From Imbricaverruca yamaguchii (taxonomy: Eukaryota > Arthropoda > Thecostraca > Neoverrucidae), in the NCBI GenBank assembly GCA_034440575.1, contig JAOTOL010001506.1:744501-808500 (forward strand): a stretch of 64,000 nucleotides of DNA, written 5' to 3'. The notes beneath the pieces were generated by a model, which saw only the letters and a list, made by a program, of their open reading frames with translations, had not been told where the DNA came from and made no database searches. A program made the translations under genes and the position numbers. The stretch's first letter is position 1. Each line of letters starts with the position of its first letter. Positions 47,351-58,900 of the stretch are shown piece by piece.

Positions 47351-49735
47351 GACAGACAGACAGACAGACTTTATCGATGTGATCCGTAATTGACTCGTGG
47401 CTATTATGACATGGCGTCAAATGGATAAAACAACACAGCACAAAAGGTCAAAATCACAGAATGCAAGTAAAGATAAATAAAAATACAGCAAGTCGAGTAG
47501 TCAATCGGTCCGGCACGGGCGGCACGTCAAGCAGGTACTGCCGTAGGTGGCGACCAAAGATCGACACGGGAAGTCGCGTCAGCTCAGGTGGCAGTGAGTT
47601 GTGCATATGTGGCGCTCTGGAACTAGAACGTCTCTTCCCCATCTTGGTGTGGGACCGGGGGACTTGCAAGTTATGGTCTTGACGGGTGGTCCGGTCACGA
47701 ATCTCCACCATTGTGGTGAGATCGTGAGCCAGTGACTCTGGCTCACCATGAAGACGCACCTTGTGTGTGAGGCAAAGGGTGTGATAACTGGCCAGGCTCC
47801 GCTGAGCCATCCCAGCCCCCTCAGCAGATCCGAAACGTGGTCAAACGTTTTGCGGCCGAAAATTACCTTTGCCGAGTAGACAATATTTTTTTTAAAATGC
47901 GAGTTAGGTTCTTTTTTTTGCTCCGTTACCATACACAGAAATACAGTAGCGGATCTTCGAGAAGACCAGAGCATTGGCCAGCGTGGAGATGACGGCAGGT
48001 GGGAGGTGTCCCCTCAGATGCGACAGACCACTCAGAACTCCAAAACAACGCCAAGTCAATTCTGAGACGTGCAAGTTCCAGCTGAGCGAGCGATCGAAAA
48101 TATGACTGATATTTTTGCATTCCGAAGTGGTGGGTAGATCGTGATCGCGAAATTTCACTGTGATATACAGTAAGGCATGCATATTTTGTGGGATGCCCAA
48201 AATCATGAGCTATGTCTTAGTTACGTTCATTTTCAGTCCATTTGCTCGAAACCAGATGTCCAGGGAGGCCAGAACTGCTTCCATATGAGTGACAACATTT
48301 TAAATTTCAGATTTATTACCACTGACCAAAATTTGGATGTCGTCGGCGCATTGAACAACCACTGCGCCTTCGGCGAACGGACTGAGGTCGTTGGCGAAGA
48401 CACAGAAGAGGAGAGGTCCGAGAGATGATCCTTGAAAAAGCGCCGATGCTGTTGGGCGACGGGGCAGATGTTTGGACGACACCCAGACTGTTAGTAAGGC
48501 TGACACTCTGGATGTGGTTCTGAAGATAAGCCGAAACTCAGAAAGTATCGATGCTGTGGAGACTTAATTTTGACAGGAGTTTTGAGTGATCTATCACATC
48601 AAAGCACTTGCTCAAATCCAGCAGACAGAGAAGTAACACCTCTCCATGGTCACATGCGGATAGGATCTGGTCAGATATGGAGGTCAGAGCGGTTTCCGTC
48701 GAGTGACGAGGACGGAAGTCGTGCTGAGTTTGGGAGAGGAGGTGGTTAGCGGACAGGTAATTGTAGAGTTGCTGGTGGACGGCACCCTCTACAATTTCAC
48801 GATGACTGGGACGATGGAAATAGGACGGAAATTGGAAGTGTTACAGGGATCACCGGACTTGAAGATGGGATGGACGAGGGAGTGCGTCCAAGAATTAGGA
48901 ACATCGGATTGGGTAATGCTGAAATTGACCAAATGCAAGAGCACTTCACCTAACGAGTCGAAGCACACCCTGAACATGTGGATGCTGATGCCGTCCTCGC
49001 TACAGGCTGACGAGCCGTTCATCCCGAAGACAGCGGCTCGCAGCTCAGATAGCGACAACGGCACCAGGGTAAGCGCACAGACACCGACACGCGGCAAACG
49101 GCAAGAGATACTCTGTGTCGCTCCCATACTCCTAACATAATCAGCCACGCACGGGCCCACGCGGACAAAAAATTGGTTGAGGTCATCAGCTGTCGCGTCG
49201 GGCAGCTTGCGAATGGCCTGCTTGCCTCCGACAAATGACCTGACGTGGCGCCACATTGACCTCCGCCCATCCTCACGGATTCGCCGCTCAACGTCGTTCC
49301 GGCTATCACACCTAATCGCCGATCGTACAGCTCGGTTGGCATCCCTGTACTCGGTAGACTGGTGCCCATAGATAGCCAGCGCACCACGGCGGCGACACAT
49401 TAAAGCTTTAGTTCCATCTGATACGACCGGGGCGCTAGGGGTCCTGATTTCAACAGTCCTGATGGAAGCATGGATGTGAATCATGGGTAAAAAGATTGCC
49501 AGAAAACAGTCCCACTTGAGCGTGACTAAGAGAGAATTAAAAACAGAACTCCAGTCAGCCAAACAAAGATCATAAAGCAAAACATTCGGATCAGTACGGC
49601 GAAAGCAACTGGAGCGAACAGTGGCGCCGCTCGGTCTAGATCTGGGCATATTGACAGAAAAACGAACAAATCTATGACGACAGGGGACAATGTCCAGGAG
49701 CCATAATGTCCAGAGCCCATGCTATCTAACACTTA
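47351..49735 (-). mobile_element. CR1/Jockey-like non-LTR retrotransposon, 5'-truncated
   Basis: Read on the minus strand: end of an endonuclease (about 49700), linker (YRDANRAVRSAIRCDSRNDV, WRHVRSFVGG), RT blocks through several frames, C-terminal region, and a (CTGT)n 3' tail at 47351-47370. RT blocks: HSLVHPIFKSGDP, NFRPISIVPVI, FRPRHSTETALTSIS, LLDLSKCFDVIDHSKLLSKL, QGSSLGPLLFCVFANDLSPF and VVVQCADDIQIL. The YADD site is CADD. Microsatellite tail and RT style fit the CR1/L2/Jockey side rather than the I-like copies. Several frame changes make it dead. Confidence 0.85.
48789..49649 (-). pseudogene. Linker and N-terminal RT of the CR1/Jockey-like element
   Basis: A 286-codon open stretch, the best-kept part of the element. 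It runs from the end of the endonuclease through the charged linker (KALMCRRRGALAIYG, RREDGRR-like) to SEDGISIHMFRVCFDSLGEV and PNSWTHSLVHPIFKSGDP, then leaves frame after PISIVPVI. The rest of RT (about 48800-48200) and the C-terminal region (IFDRSLSWNLHVSELTWRCF, LANALVFSKIRYCISVYGNG) follow in other frames. Confidence 0.82.
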
Positions 49736-50623
49736 AAACACTTGATGAGATGCAATGTCCAGCCCAGACCACAAATGGCCAGTGTATGCAATGTCCAGAC
49801 ATTTCCATTGGCTCCTATGTATTTTGGTGTATCCCATATACAGTTGACCTGTAAAGGCCGGAGGGGAGCAGGTGATTGTGCAGTCGTGCTCTGTGCCGGA
49901 GCAGACTGGCATACAGTGGCTCAACAGTGGTCACCACTGAACTGGACATGTATGCGATCCGGGGTGTCTGGCCGGTACATGTTTGAGGCCCCAAGTATAT
50001 CAGACTGAACACAGCATGCGTGCGTCGTGGATGCGGGCACGGACGACTGCAGCCCTGTTGGCACTTGCTGACGGCGCTCCCTGTTGGCAGACTCTGGAGG
50101 GACCTACACACCGCCGCCGCACTGCCAGATCACCGTGAAGCCTTCCAGAGAGGTTAGTATCCACCGCTTTCGTCATGCGCCGAGCCGACGATGTACAGCG
50201 CCGCCTCCTTCATGAATATCTCCGTACGACCGTGTGTAGTCCTCCCTCCAGCCTCCGGCGTGGCAGCGAACTTGCCATCCAGACGTCCACCGGGTGGCAG
50301 GTCGTAGCTGCTACGCAACACTACTTCGTCAGCAACAGAAGCTTACACTTCAGCAGTCACGCCGAATGTCTGTAACTTCATTACGTCGAAGCATTGCTTC
50401 GCTAGAGCGTAATAAGTTCCTCATGGTTGGGTAAAAGCCATGTGGAAGGCTTCTAATCCAACAACCGTAGGATTAATGTTGAAGACCATCCATTAATTTG
50501 GATGGGAGGACCTGTGTGCAAACCTTTCCCCAATGACCAGGTCCCTGATGTCGGAGCAGTTCGAAGGGAGATCAGTGTCTGGTGGCCGGACGTTCAGCTT
50601 AAGCTTTCCATTTCTGCCGACAG
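49736..50623. other. Upstream sequence or intron before the first visible F-box gene exon
   Basis: No exon matching the N-terminus of FBXO25/32 was recognised. 49690-49810 has repeated CAATGTCCAG words. It ends in a normal acceptor (TTTCTGCCGACAG) at 50623. Confidence 0.45.
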
Positions 50624-53600
50624 GTGGGAGGATACACCGGGTTCAGTGACGTCATCAAGCGACTGGATTTCAAGAGCGCTTTGCACGACGCACGTCGATT
50701 CAACTATGTCTGCAAACTGCTGGAGCTACTGATTAACGAGAGCGTGATGTCGCTGTCGGGCACTGCGCAGCGCGTTGTCTTCTCGCTTCTGGAGGAGTTG
50801 GCACACACAGGTAAGCTGTTCTCAATATTTTGCACACATAGGTCGTCTTTTATCATTGCCGGAGATTCTGCCAAACTTAGATCGGCTCGGGTGCCTCACT
50901 CACTACTCGTTAAACATTTGGTGGAATAGTGCCCTGCAATCCTGTTTAACAATATGGAACCAAAGCTAGTAGATAGCATTGCAGGGCGTGGATGGTCGAG
51001 TGGTTAAGGTGCTGAGCTCTGGGTACTAAAGGTCCCTAGTTCAATACTCGCACCACCCGGGATATTTCCCAATACCGCGGCCCACCGGCGAAGCAGCATG
51101 GGCGGCGCCATAAGTCGCGATCTTGCTTAAAGTGTGTTGAGAGGCACCCAATAAGTAAACAAACATACGGCACCACCCATCAGGCGCTTGCTGCGTACTA
51201 GGCAACATAAAAGGGTCGCTCACAGCGAGATATCCAACGTGGCCATGTGCTTCGTTTATTTTAGTCAGTTTGACAAGATCTGCTTTCTATGTTCCTCCAT
51301 TGATTGCAAAGTTATGTTGCTGCGAGGTTGTTTACTCTCTGTTGTGCAGGAGTTGAAGTGCAATTAATGTACAAATTGACTCGCGTCTGCATAAGGACTT
51401 TCTTCAAAGAAAGCATTCACATTCATAGACAGTGTAGGAGTTTTTCCCTCTTGGAAGACCGGAGGGCCTGTCTTTGTGAGCCTTCCGCCCCCACAGCTAG
51501 CATGCTAGACGAAGCCCTGTCCTAGGAGAAATAGTCCCCCTCCCCCCACCACATCCACCAATTTCTTTGTCCCTTTTCTGTGGCACAGAGGAGCTATTGC
51601 AATGGTTTCATTATTCTGATACGTTTATGTGCTGCTCAATGTTCTAGGTATGACGAGTATTTCATTTTTTAAAAGACAGTTATCTCATTTTGCTAATCTC
51701 CTGCACATTTTCTGACGCGGCCATTCCGTATGTTGACACTTCTTCCCAATGAGGTATAATTTGGGCCTGTCTCGGCACCCACGTGTTAGAATGCTGCTCA
51801 ATATATGGCTTCCTTTACTCTTCCAGTTTCCACCAACAAATCAAACCTGCGTGTGCTGAACCAGATGTTGGAGAACTTGAAGGCAATGCTGATGGAGTAC
51901 TACTGTTTTGGTCAGCAGCTGGGATCGTCGCCGCTGTGGGAGCAGCATCACGCCGCCGTCAGGTAACTGGTGTTGATGATGTGATGCAGTACCTGTGTTG
52001 TACTGGTGATGCAATACTTGTGTTATACTAGTCAAGCAGTAGGTGTGTTGTACTAGTGATGCTTTTGTTCTTATTCTGCATGACGAATCTACGAAAGGCA
52101 CACGGGCTCTGTCTAAACAATGCATGTATTATTTAAATTCAACAAGAACAGGAGGTAACAGGAAGAGCAGTAATAGCCGATGATAATCATGAATTGGACA
52201 CGCATAATGTATGCATATCCGGTCTCCAAAGGCCCGGAACACGTGGAGGGCGGAGATCAGACTCAGGGTGTGTTTGCTGCTGTATTCCCGGCCACCTGAA
52301 TGGCGTGTGTAGGCTCGCGCAGTCAGTGCGGTAGTGCTGCCATACACGGTGATGGTGGCGGGTGTGCGGTAGTGCTGCCATACACGGTGACGGTGGCGGG
52401 TGTGCGGTAGTGCTGCCATACACGGTGATGGTGGCGGAAATACTGCCACACACGGTCACTGTGGCGGGTGTGTGGCAGCCGGATCCGCGCCGTGGCCGGC
52501 CATATCCGGCTGGAGTCGGCGCCGTTCCAGCTGCAGCGTTTGCCGGCCGAGTGTCTGCGTGAGGTGGTGCTCCGGCTCAGCGACCATCGCGACCTGGCCA
52601 GCTCGGCACAGGCGTACAGGTCAGCACGGTAGGCGAGCTGTAGCAAGCTATCGGTGCGTTTACCCGCACTGAACCCGACTGAATTCATGCGAGAAACTTT
52701 AACCGTGTGGTGCGAGATACATCGGCGAAGTGTATGTGCCCAAAGGAATTGTCAGTCTCCCTCGTCGCAAATAGCACCCTTGTTTTTCACCAACGCTCGG
52801 TTTTGGACTATAGATGATTACAGATACCCCTTCCCTCATTTGCATTGGAAAGGACGATGAGATGCTGTGCATGGGCAAAGGTTGAGTTGAGCGTTCGTTC
52901 GGTTTCTTTATTGTTCTTCCGCTATTCAATTCTCACTATGTTTAAGTGCCTATAAATTGAAAGCAGATCTTGTTCGTACGTCCTATGGTACTTAAATCGC
53001 CTTGGGTACCTCGCCACCCTTCGAATTCACGAACATCTTTCCCTTGATTTTTACATTGATTTCATTCAATGTCATCGGCTGAAGTCCTGTTCTATGCCAT
53101 GGCTACTGTCGAATTCGCAGCGATCTTCACCTCATTTTGTACGCTGGGAACAAGCAAGTTAATCATTTGTTGATGGGCGCCTTTTTCTACCGCACCTGGG
53201 AACACGTGCGCAACCTAACTTAACCTAACCTAACCCTCAAGCTCTCATTTGGCAATGTTGTGCTGAGCTCTGGTGAGGAGTGGCTGACGCCGACACTTGT
53301 CTGCAGCGTGCTGGCCGACATTGCCGAGGAGACACGAATCTGGCGTCAGCTGTGTCAGTACCACTTCAGCAGCCAGCAGATCAAGGCTCAGGTGCGGCCG
53401 TCGGCGCTGGGCGTCGCCACCACGGCGTCACTGTCCGTCGACTGGCAGGTGAGATGGTCAGCTGACTGTCCGTCGGCTGGCAGGTGAGATGGTCAGCTGA
53501 CTGTCCGTCGGCTGGCAGGTGAGATGGTCAGCTGACAGTCCGTCGACTGGCAGGTGAGATGGTCAGCTGACTGTCCGTCGGCTGGCAGGTAAGATGGTCA

Positions 53601-55996
53601 GCTGACTGTCCGTCGACTGGCAGGTGAGATGGTCAGCTGACAGTCCGTCGACTGGCAGGTGAGATGGTCAGCTGACTGTCCGTCGACTGGCAGGTGAGAT
53701 GGTCAGCTGACTGTCCGTCGACTGGCAGGTGAGATGGTCAGCTGACAGTCTGTCGACTGGCAGGTGAGATGGTCAGCTGACTGTCCGTCGACTGGCAGGT
53801 GAGATGGTCAGCTGACTGTCCGTCGACTGGCAGGTGAGATGGACAGCTGACAGTTCGTCGACTGGCAGGTGAGATGGTCAGCTGACAGTCCGTCGACTGG
53901 CAGGTGAGATGGTCAGCTGACTGTCCGTCGGCTGGCAGGTGAGATGGTCAGCTGACTGTCCGTCGGCTGGCAGGTGAGATGGTCAGCTGACAGTCCGTCG
54001 ACTGGCAGGTGAGATGGTCAGCTGACTGTCCGTCGGCTGGCAGGTAAGATGGTCAGCTGACTGTCCGTCGACTGGCAGGTGAGATGGTCAGCTGACAGTC
54101 CGTCGACTGGCAGGTGAGATGGTCAGCTGACTGTCCGTCGACTGGCAGGTGAGATGGTCAGCTGACTGTCCGTCGACTGGCAGGTGAGATGGTCAGCTGA
54201 CAGTCTGTCGACTGGCAGGTGAGATGGTCAGCTGACTGTCCGTCGACTGGCAGGTGAGATGGTCAGCTGACTGTCCGTCGACTGGCAGGTGAGATGGACA
54301 GCTGACAGTTCGTCGACTGGCAGGTGAGATGGTCAGCTGACAGTCCGTCGACTGGCAGGTGAGATGGTCAGCTGACTGTCCGTCGGCTGGCAGGTGAGAT
54401 GGTCAGCTGACAGTCCGTCGACTGGCAGGTGAGATGGTCAGCTGACGGTCCGTCGGGTGGCAGGTAAGATGGTCAGCTGACTGTCCGTCGGCTGGCAGGA
54501 GAGATGGTCAGCTGGCTGATGGCCATAAGGGCGGCTTTAGCGTGGTGCTGTTCCGGCGCCTTCCAGACGGTTGACCGCGTAACTGATATAGCGTGAATAC
54601 ATTCGCAACGTCACTTTCCAGCTGAGACAAGACGTGTTCACAGACTTACTTAGCAGATAGGCCTAGCCAGAGGAGTATGTACGTGATGGAGAGCATGGTT
54701 TGAGGAGCTTCCCTGATGCACTTTTTCCTGTTGTGGCGTATGATACTTCCGTTAAACTACCATGTAACTACTTACCGCCCCGGTAGCTCGGTTGGTTAGA
54801 GCGCTGGCCTGCGCTGGTCTCCCCTGTACTTGCAACACAGGGTTCGAGTTGCTTCGCGCGCTCGCATTTAGCCCCCGGCCGGGAGTGTCAGTTGGCAGCC
54901 GGCTCGATAAGGCCGGGGACGAGCTACCGGGCGGCCGTGTCGGTGCATTGGCTAAACTTTCGGTCTAAATTGTGCCGTTGAACTGGAGTTCATGGATCGG
55001 GTGGTGGGGCCAGGGTTCACGCAACAAGCTCTGCTTAGCAACAGAACCCTGCTCCTGAAGCTACCCCAACAACAACTCGGATTAATTTTTTTTTTTAATG
55101 TAGCAACGCGTGACAGTACCTTCCTCAGTTAGCACCCCGTGTCAACGCATGGCAGTCACCGCCCCGTGACAACACGTTTGCAGCATCTACCCGAGTCATC
55201 ACCCTGTGGCAACGCATGGCAGTACCTCCCCTAGCTACCATTATGTGACAGTACATGATGCCACACAGCGGTGCCTACCCCAGCCGCCACCCGGTGACGA
55301 TAGTACACCCCCAATCTCCACCCGGTGACGACAATACACCCCCAGCCGCCACCCGGTGACGACAGTACACCCCCAACCTCCACCCGGTGACGACAGTACA
55401 CCCCCAGCCGCCACCCGGTGACGACAGTACACCCCCAGCCGCCACCCGGTGACAACAGTACACCCCCAGCCTCCACCCGGTGACGACAGTACACCCCCAG
55501 CCGTCACCCGGTGACGACAGTACACCCCCAGCCTCCACCCGGTGACGACAGTACACCCCCAGCCTCCACCCGGTGACGACAATACACCCCCAGCCGCCAC
55601 CCGGTGACGACAGTACACCCCCAGCCTCCACCCGGTGACGACAGTACACCCCCAGCCGCCACCCGGTGACGACAGTATACCCCCAGCCGCCACCCGGTGA
55701 CGACAGTACACCCTCAGCCGCCACCCGGTGACGACAGTATGCCCTCAGCCGTAGTTCCTGACGGTGACGCATGCCGACACATGTCCCAGGTGCTGTACCA
55801 CCGGCTGCGGCGGCTGCACGGGCTGCGCGAGGAGTACGCCGAGATGGTGCACCTGTGTCGAGCCTGCCGCTGCCTCTTCTGGAAGTGTCTGGGCCACCCC
55901 TGTGCCGTGAACCTGGCGGCGCTGACCGGCGAGCAGCGCGACCGGCTCTTCATTCCCATCCCTCCGCTCACCTTCCTCGCCTTCTTCTCACTGTGA
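50624..55996 (+). CDS. FBXO32: FBXO25/FBXO32 (atrogin-type) F-box protein, five 3' exons
   Basis: Substrate-receptor subunit of an SCF ubiquitin ligase. Exons: 50624-50810 (GGYTGFSDVIKRLDF, ARRFNYVCKLLELL, SLSGTAQ); 51827-51962 (NKSNLRVLNQMLENL); 52479-52619, the F-box (FQLQRLPAECLREVVLRLSD, HRDLASSAQAYR); 53307-53448 (ETRIWRQLCQYHFSSQQIKA, LSVDWQ); 55790-55996 (LYHRLRRLHGLREEYAEMVH, LCRACRCLFWK, HPCAVN), stop TGA at 55994. All junctions are GT-AG and phases agree (1, 2, 2, 0). Order and spacing match the atrogin/FBXO25 family; FBXO25 and FBXO32 cannot be separated here. N-terminal exons are not seen. Tandem arrays adjoin the third and fourth exons and fill much of the last intron. Confidence 0.92.
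50988..51168 (+). mobile_element. tRNA-derived SINE in the F-box gene intron
   Basis: A-box-like TGGTCGAGTGGTTAAGGTG, B-box-like AGTTCAATACTC, body CGGCCCACCGGCGAAGCA, tail CACCCAATAAGTAAACAAAC. Same family and orientation as 40919-41110. No clear target duplication. Confidence 0.87.
52325..52478. repeat. 37-bp tandem repeat ending at a 3' splice site
   Basis: Three good units with TGCTGCCATACACGGTGA and GGTGGCGGGTGTGCGGTAG, then a diverged unit whose end GTGGCGGGTGTGTGGCAG is the acceptor of the F-box exon at 52479. Earlier units end CGGTAG at the same place, so each carries a decoy AG. Confidence 0.85.
53430..54515. repeat. 35-bp minisatellite carrying the exon end and 5' splice site, about 31 copies
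   Basis: Unit is GTCCGTCGACTGGCAG|GTGA plus GATGGTCAGCTGACT. It spans the last codons of the 53307-53448 exon and its donor. Variants: CGGCTGG/CGACTGG, GACAGTCC/GACTGTCC, GGTAAGAT in three copies, and GGAGAGAT in the last copy, which loses the donor. Marker variants (GACAGTTCG, AGTCTGTCG, GGTAAGAT) recur 455 bp apart, so about 13 units were duplicated as a block. Confidence 0.95.
54516..54774. other. Intron sequence without feature
   Basis: Ordinary intron sequence between the 35-bp array and the SINE; no repeat or exon recognised. Confidence 0.5.
54775..55102 (+). mobile_element. Second tRNA-derived SINE family, in the last intron of the F-box gene
   Basis: Begins GCCCCGGTAGCTCGGTTGGT with TTAGAGCGCTGG (A box) and CAGGGTTCGAGTT (B box), followed by a 230-bp unrelated body and an AT-rich end with a T run. 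It is a tRNA-like head on a longer body and not a functional tRNA: no acceptor-stem closure was seen. Different from the SINE at 40919 and 50988. Confidence 0.75.
55103..55285. repeat. Degenerate repeats of about 50 bp upstream of the 31-bp array
   Basis: Words such as CAACGCATGGCAGT and CCCCGTG(A/T)C recur every 40-55 bp, grading into the cleaner array that follows. Confidence 0.55.
55286..55750. repeat. 31-bp minisatellite, about 15 copies, next to the last acceptor
   Basis: Unit ACCCGGTGACGACAGTACAC then CCCCAGCCGCC. The array ends about 40 bp before the final exon at 55790. Long frames on the minus strand are artefacts of the unit. Confidence 0.95.
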
Positions 55997-58900
55997 GCGG
56001 CCGGCCGACTGGCGGCCGGCGGCAGTCGGCGGTGGACCGGTGTCGTTCGGCACGCCCGCCAGGCGCACGTGCCACAGCGTGGCGCTCGCCATCAGCGCGT
56101 GTCCGCCGGCCGTCGGCCGTGCGCCGTCACATGCCACGTCGGGCTGGATCGACTCCACTGTGAACGACTGGCGGCCGTGAGGTAGATGCATACTCAGAGG
56201 CGCGGCGGTGATTTCAAGAGTGACGGCCGGTCCGGTCGTGTTGAGGCGGCGTCACTGTTGGAGGTTGTAATGTGATGTGGTCTCGCCGCTATACTGTTGT
56301 TCCAACTGTATCTGATCTGATCTGATTATCTGATTTATCTGATCTGATCCCTTATCTGTGGTTTGAATAGGACTCGTTTTTTTAGTTGGATCGTGTTTGT
56401 TTTAGGTGTGTTTTGCACACATGTGTAATGCTTTTCAAGATCGGTAGGACGTGTATTTAGCATTTTATGTCAGTGGTATGACATAAATGTGCGCCAATTT
56501 GTGTGACATTTCAGCTAGTTCTTCTAATGCACTTATGTCGAGCATTAGGGTGGTTCAGAAAGCATCAGTTTTCCACTAGAATACTCTCTTGACGTTTTCC
56601 CATTGACTGAAAGTTCTAATGAAAGCTAGCAAAATGATGGGGCACATTATTTTGCATGCTGTATTGATTTCAAATGATCCTGACCGTGAATTTAAATCTG
56701 TTCCCGTTGAAGTTTTACGACATATCCAATATGTACACATATATGGATATACGCGTACATGCTAGTATATACACTCATATACGCCTCCATATACACATTT
56801 CCATATACACATGCAAACATACATGCAATATATCATAACGACATCAATGAAACAGGAAGGGGCCTCTGGTGGCACCTCCATTGGTCTAGTATGTCACCAG
56901 AGCTGCGCTCCTGCTGTTTCGGCAGTGTTCGATGGGTAGGTTGGGTGTGGGCTCGCTTTGTGAAACGATACCACGGGCAGCATCGATCGCAGATGCCAGC
57001 AGGCAATGTCAACACAGAAGCGGCCAAGTGTAAGTGGGAGGCGAAGCTGCACAGATAACCGGGTCAGCGGCGGACGAGTGAATCCGTGCTGACGTGGGTG
57101 TTTTAGCTGTGTGCCTAGTCGGCTTGCACTGCTTGGCAGGAGCGGCCGAGACGCGCCGTCCGCGTTTGCCGCACGCCACGCTCGGGTCCGTGTGTGGTGA
57201 GCACCAGTAGCTACGGCCGCACCCTGGTCAACGTGTTCCGACCGCTGCTAGGTCGCCGCGATCTCGCACGCGACTCTAGGCGCCGGCGCCAGTATGGCAT
57301 CTCTTGGACGTGGTGCGTCGCTTTAGGCTTCGCGACATAGGGTTTGGCGTGCGGCGGCTTCGCAACACGCTCGCGGCGGTTGGGAAGTGTTGCAATATTG
57401 GATTTCTCCGTCGTGATGTGCCGACAGTGTTTTAGACGCATAATGAGCTCTCCGTGGAGTGCGTGACTGCTTTAGCACCACGGCGGGCTTGCCGTGCGCT
57501 GGCCGAACTGGTTGGGATCACCAGGGAGGAGAGTAGTGTTGTCTTCAGTGATATTGTTTACTTTAAGATTCTATTTTTACGCAATACATATACCCTCTCT
57601 GCTACGATCTCTAAGAAATGCTGCATCGAGATGGGGGACTGAAGCGGGAGAACCTAGACTCCACACGAAAACCAGCGCAAACAAGCCTTGTGCTAGCGTA
57701 TCAATGTACTGATCGCTTTCAGGCAATCAAATCCGACACCAGTGATTGGTATGGACTGTTATGGACGTTATCTATTCTCCGGGACGCGGTAAGTGTGAAC
57801 AGAATAGAGGGATCGATCCCCGCCATCCCTCCCATACCCTCCCTCGAAAACATCCTTGGATTTCAGCCACTTCTTTTTCAATGCCATTTTCAGACACTAA
57901 AATTAAATGTTAAGTGTATTTCAATTTTTCAGATTTACCATTGTCAACCGACCCCGTTCCCCCTCCCCTCTGGCTTTTCGCGGACATTGAAAGAACGGCG
58001 TGCGGGAGCGCGTCGAAATTTGGCATACATTTTTCCACATCCCTTTGGCATACTGTGTCAAACGTTTGAAGTCAGGTCATCTAAGGTCAACGAGTTAGTA
58101 TACGTCAAGTGAGGTTACCTCCAAAAAAGTTAAACCAGTAGTCACGCTTTAATGGATAAATAGTTTAATGAAACTTTCAGCGTTTGCTTATCTTTGGGGA
58201 TGCAACAAAACGTACGAGAGAAATCTGTCTTTTTCGTTTATGATCACTTATTAGTTTCGCATAATGTATATTAGAGTTCAAATCGAAGATTCTGGCCAAA
58301 GTAAACCTTTTGTGATTAGTGCAAATTGACTTCGAACAACGTTTTTCGGTCTGCTCTACCCATTAGAAAAGAAAAATGAAAGGAAACCTAAAAACCCGAA
58401 ATCTTTCAGTTTTGAGAAAAATACAATTTTGATTTTTGGGTGGCCAAAAACTTTATGATCCTGGTCGATTTTGCTGTCCTTTTCTGATTCCAATTAAGTT
58501 TTGTTCTTCACATATCTCCCAAGATGAACCCCGCAGAGCCAAAAACATACTGTAAGTCGTGAAGATATAGGCCCCATAGTGACGCCACTTTTGTGGGAAA
58601 TATTTTTGGGGAGCGGTGTCGGGCCCTACTCGTCAAGCGCTTTCCGATGACACCTCTTTCGTTTTCGTGCGTCGCTTAATTTGGATATTAGAGAGGGTTC
58701 CTATCAAGCCCCCCCCCCCGAGACGGGGTGTGAGGAACTGACCGGAGAGACGGGATTAACAATGAATGAATGGCGCTTCTATGCAATAAAAAGGCACCCC
58801 CTTGGAAGGAAAGGCGCCCTCAGGGAAGGTCCGAGTGCAATCCGCCCCCTAGAATTTTGCAGCCAGAGGCGCCCATTCAGGTGCTTTCACAGTGGCGCAG
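55997..58900. other. 3' flank of the F-box gene; no further gene recognised
   Basis: The first few hundred bases are presumably 3' UTR; GATCTGAT repeats occur at 56318-56350. 57070-57450 is GC-rich and CpG-containing and might be a promoter or old repeat, but no first exon was identified. 58060-58090 holds AGGTCATCTAAGGTCA, two half-sites four bases apart. The remainder is AT-rich. Confidence 0.35.

Noticed and set aside
54779..54860. Candidate tRNA gene
   Set aside because: A- and B-box-like motifs are present but no closed acceptor stem or sound anticodon arm was seen, and it is fused to a long SINE body.
53430..55750. CRISPR-like arrays of 31- and 35-bp units
   Set aside because: Units are contiguous tandem copies without spacers, in a eukaryotic intron. 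They are minisatellites.
57070..57450. GC-rich block as a promoter of another gene
   Set aside because: CpG-containing, but no first exon, core promoter element or downstream gene could be identified.
58060..58095. AGGTCATCTAAGGTCA as a nuclear-receptor site (direct repeat, 4-base spacer)
   Set aside because: A single pair of half-sites in 3 kb is weak evidence, unlike the dense clusters in the TTAA element.
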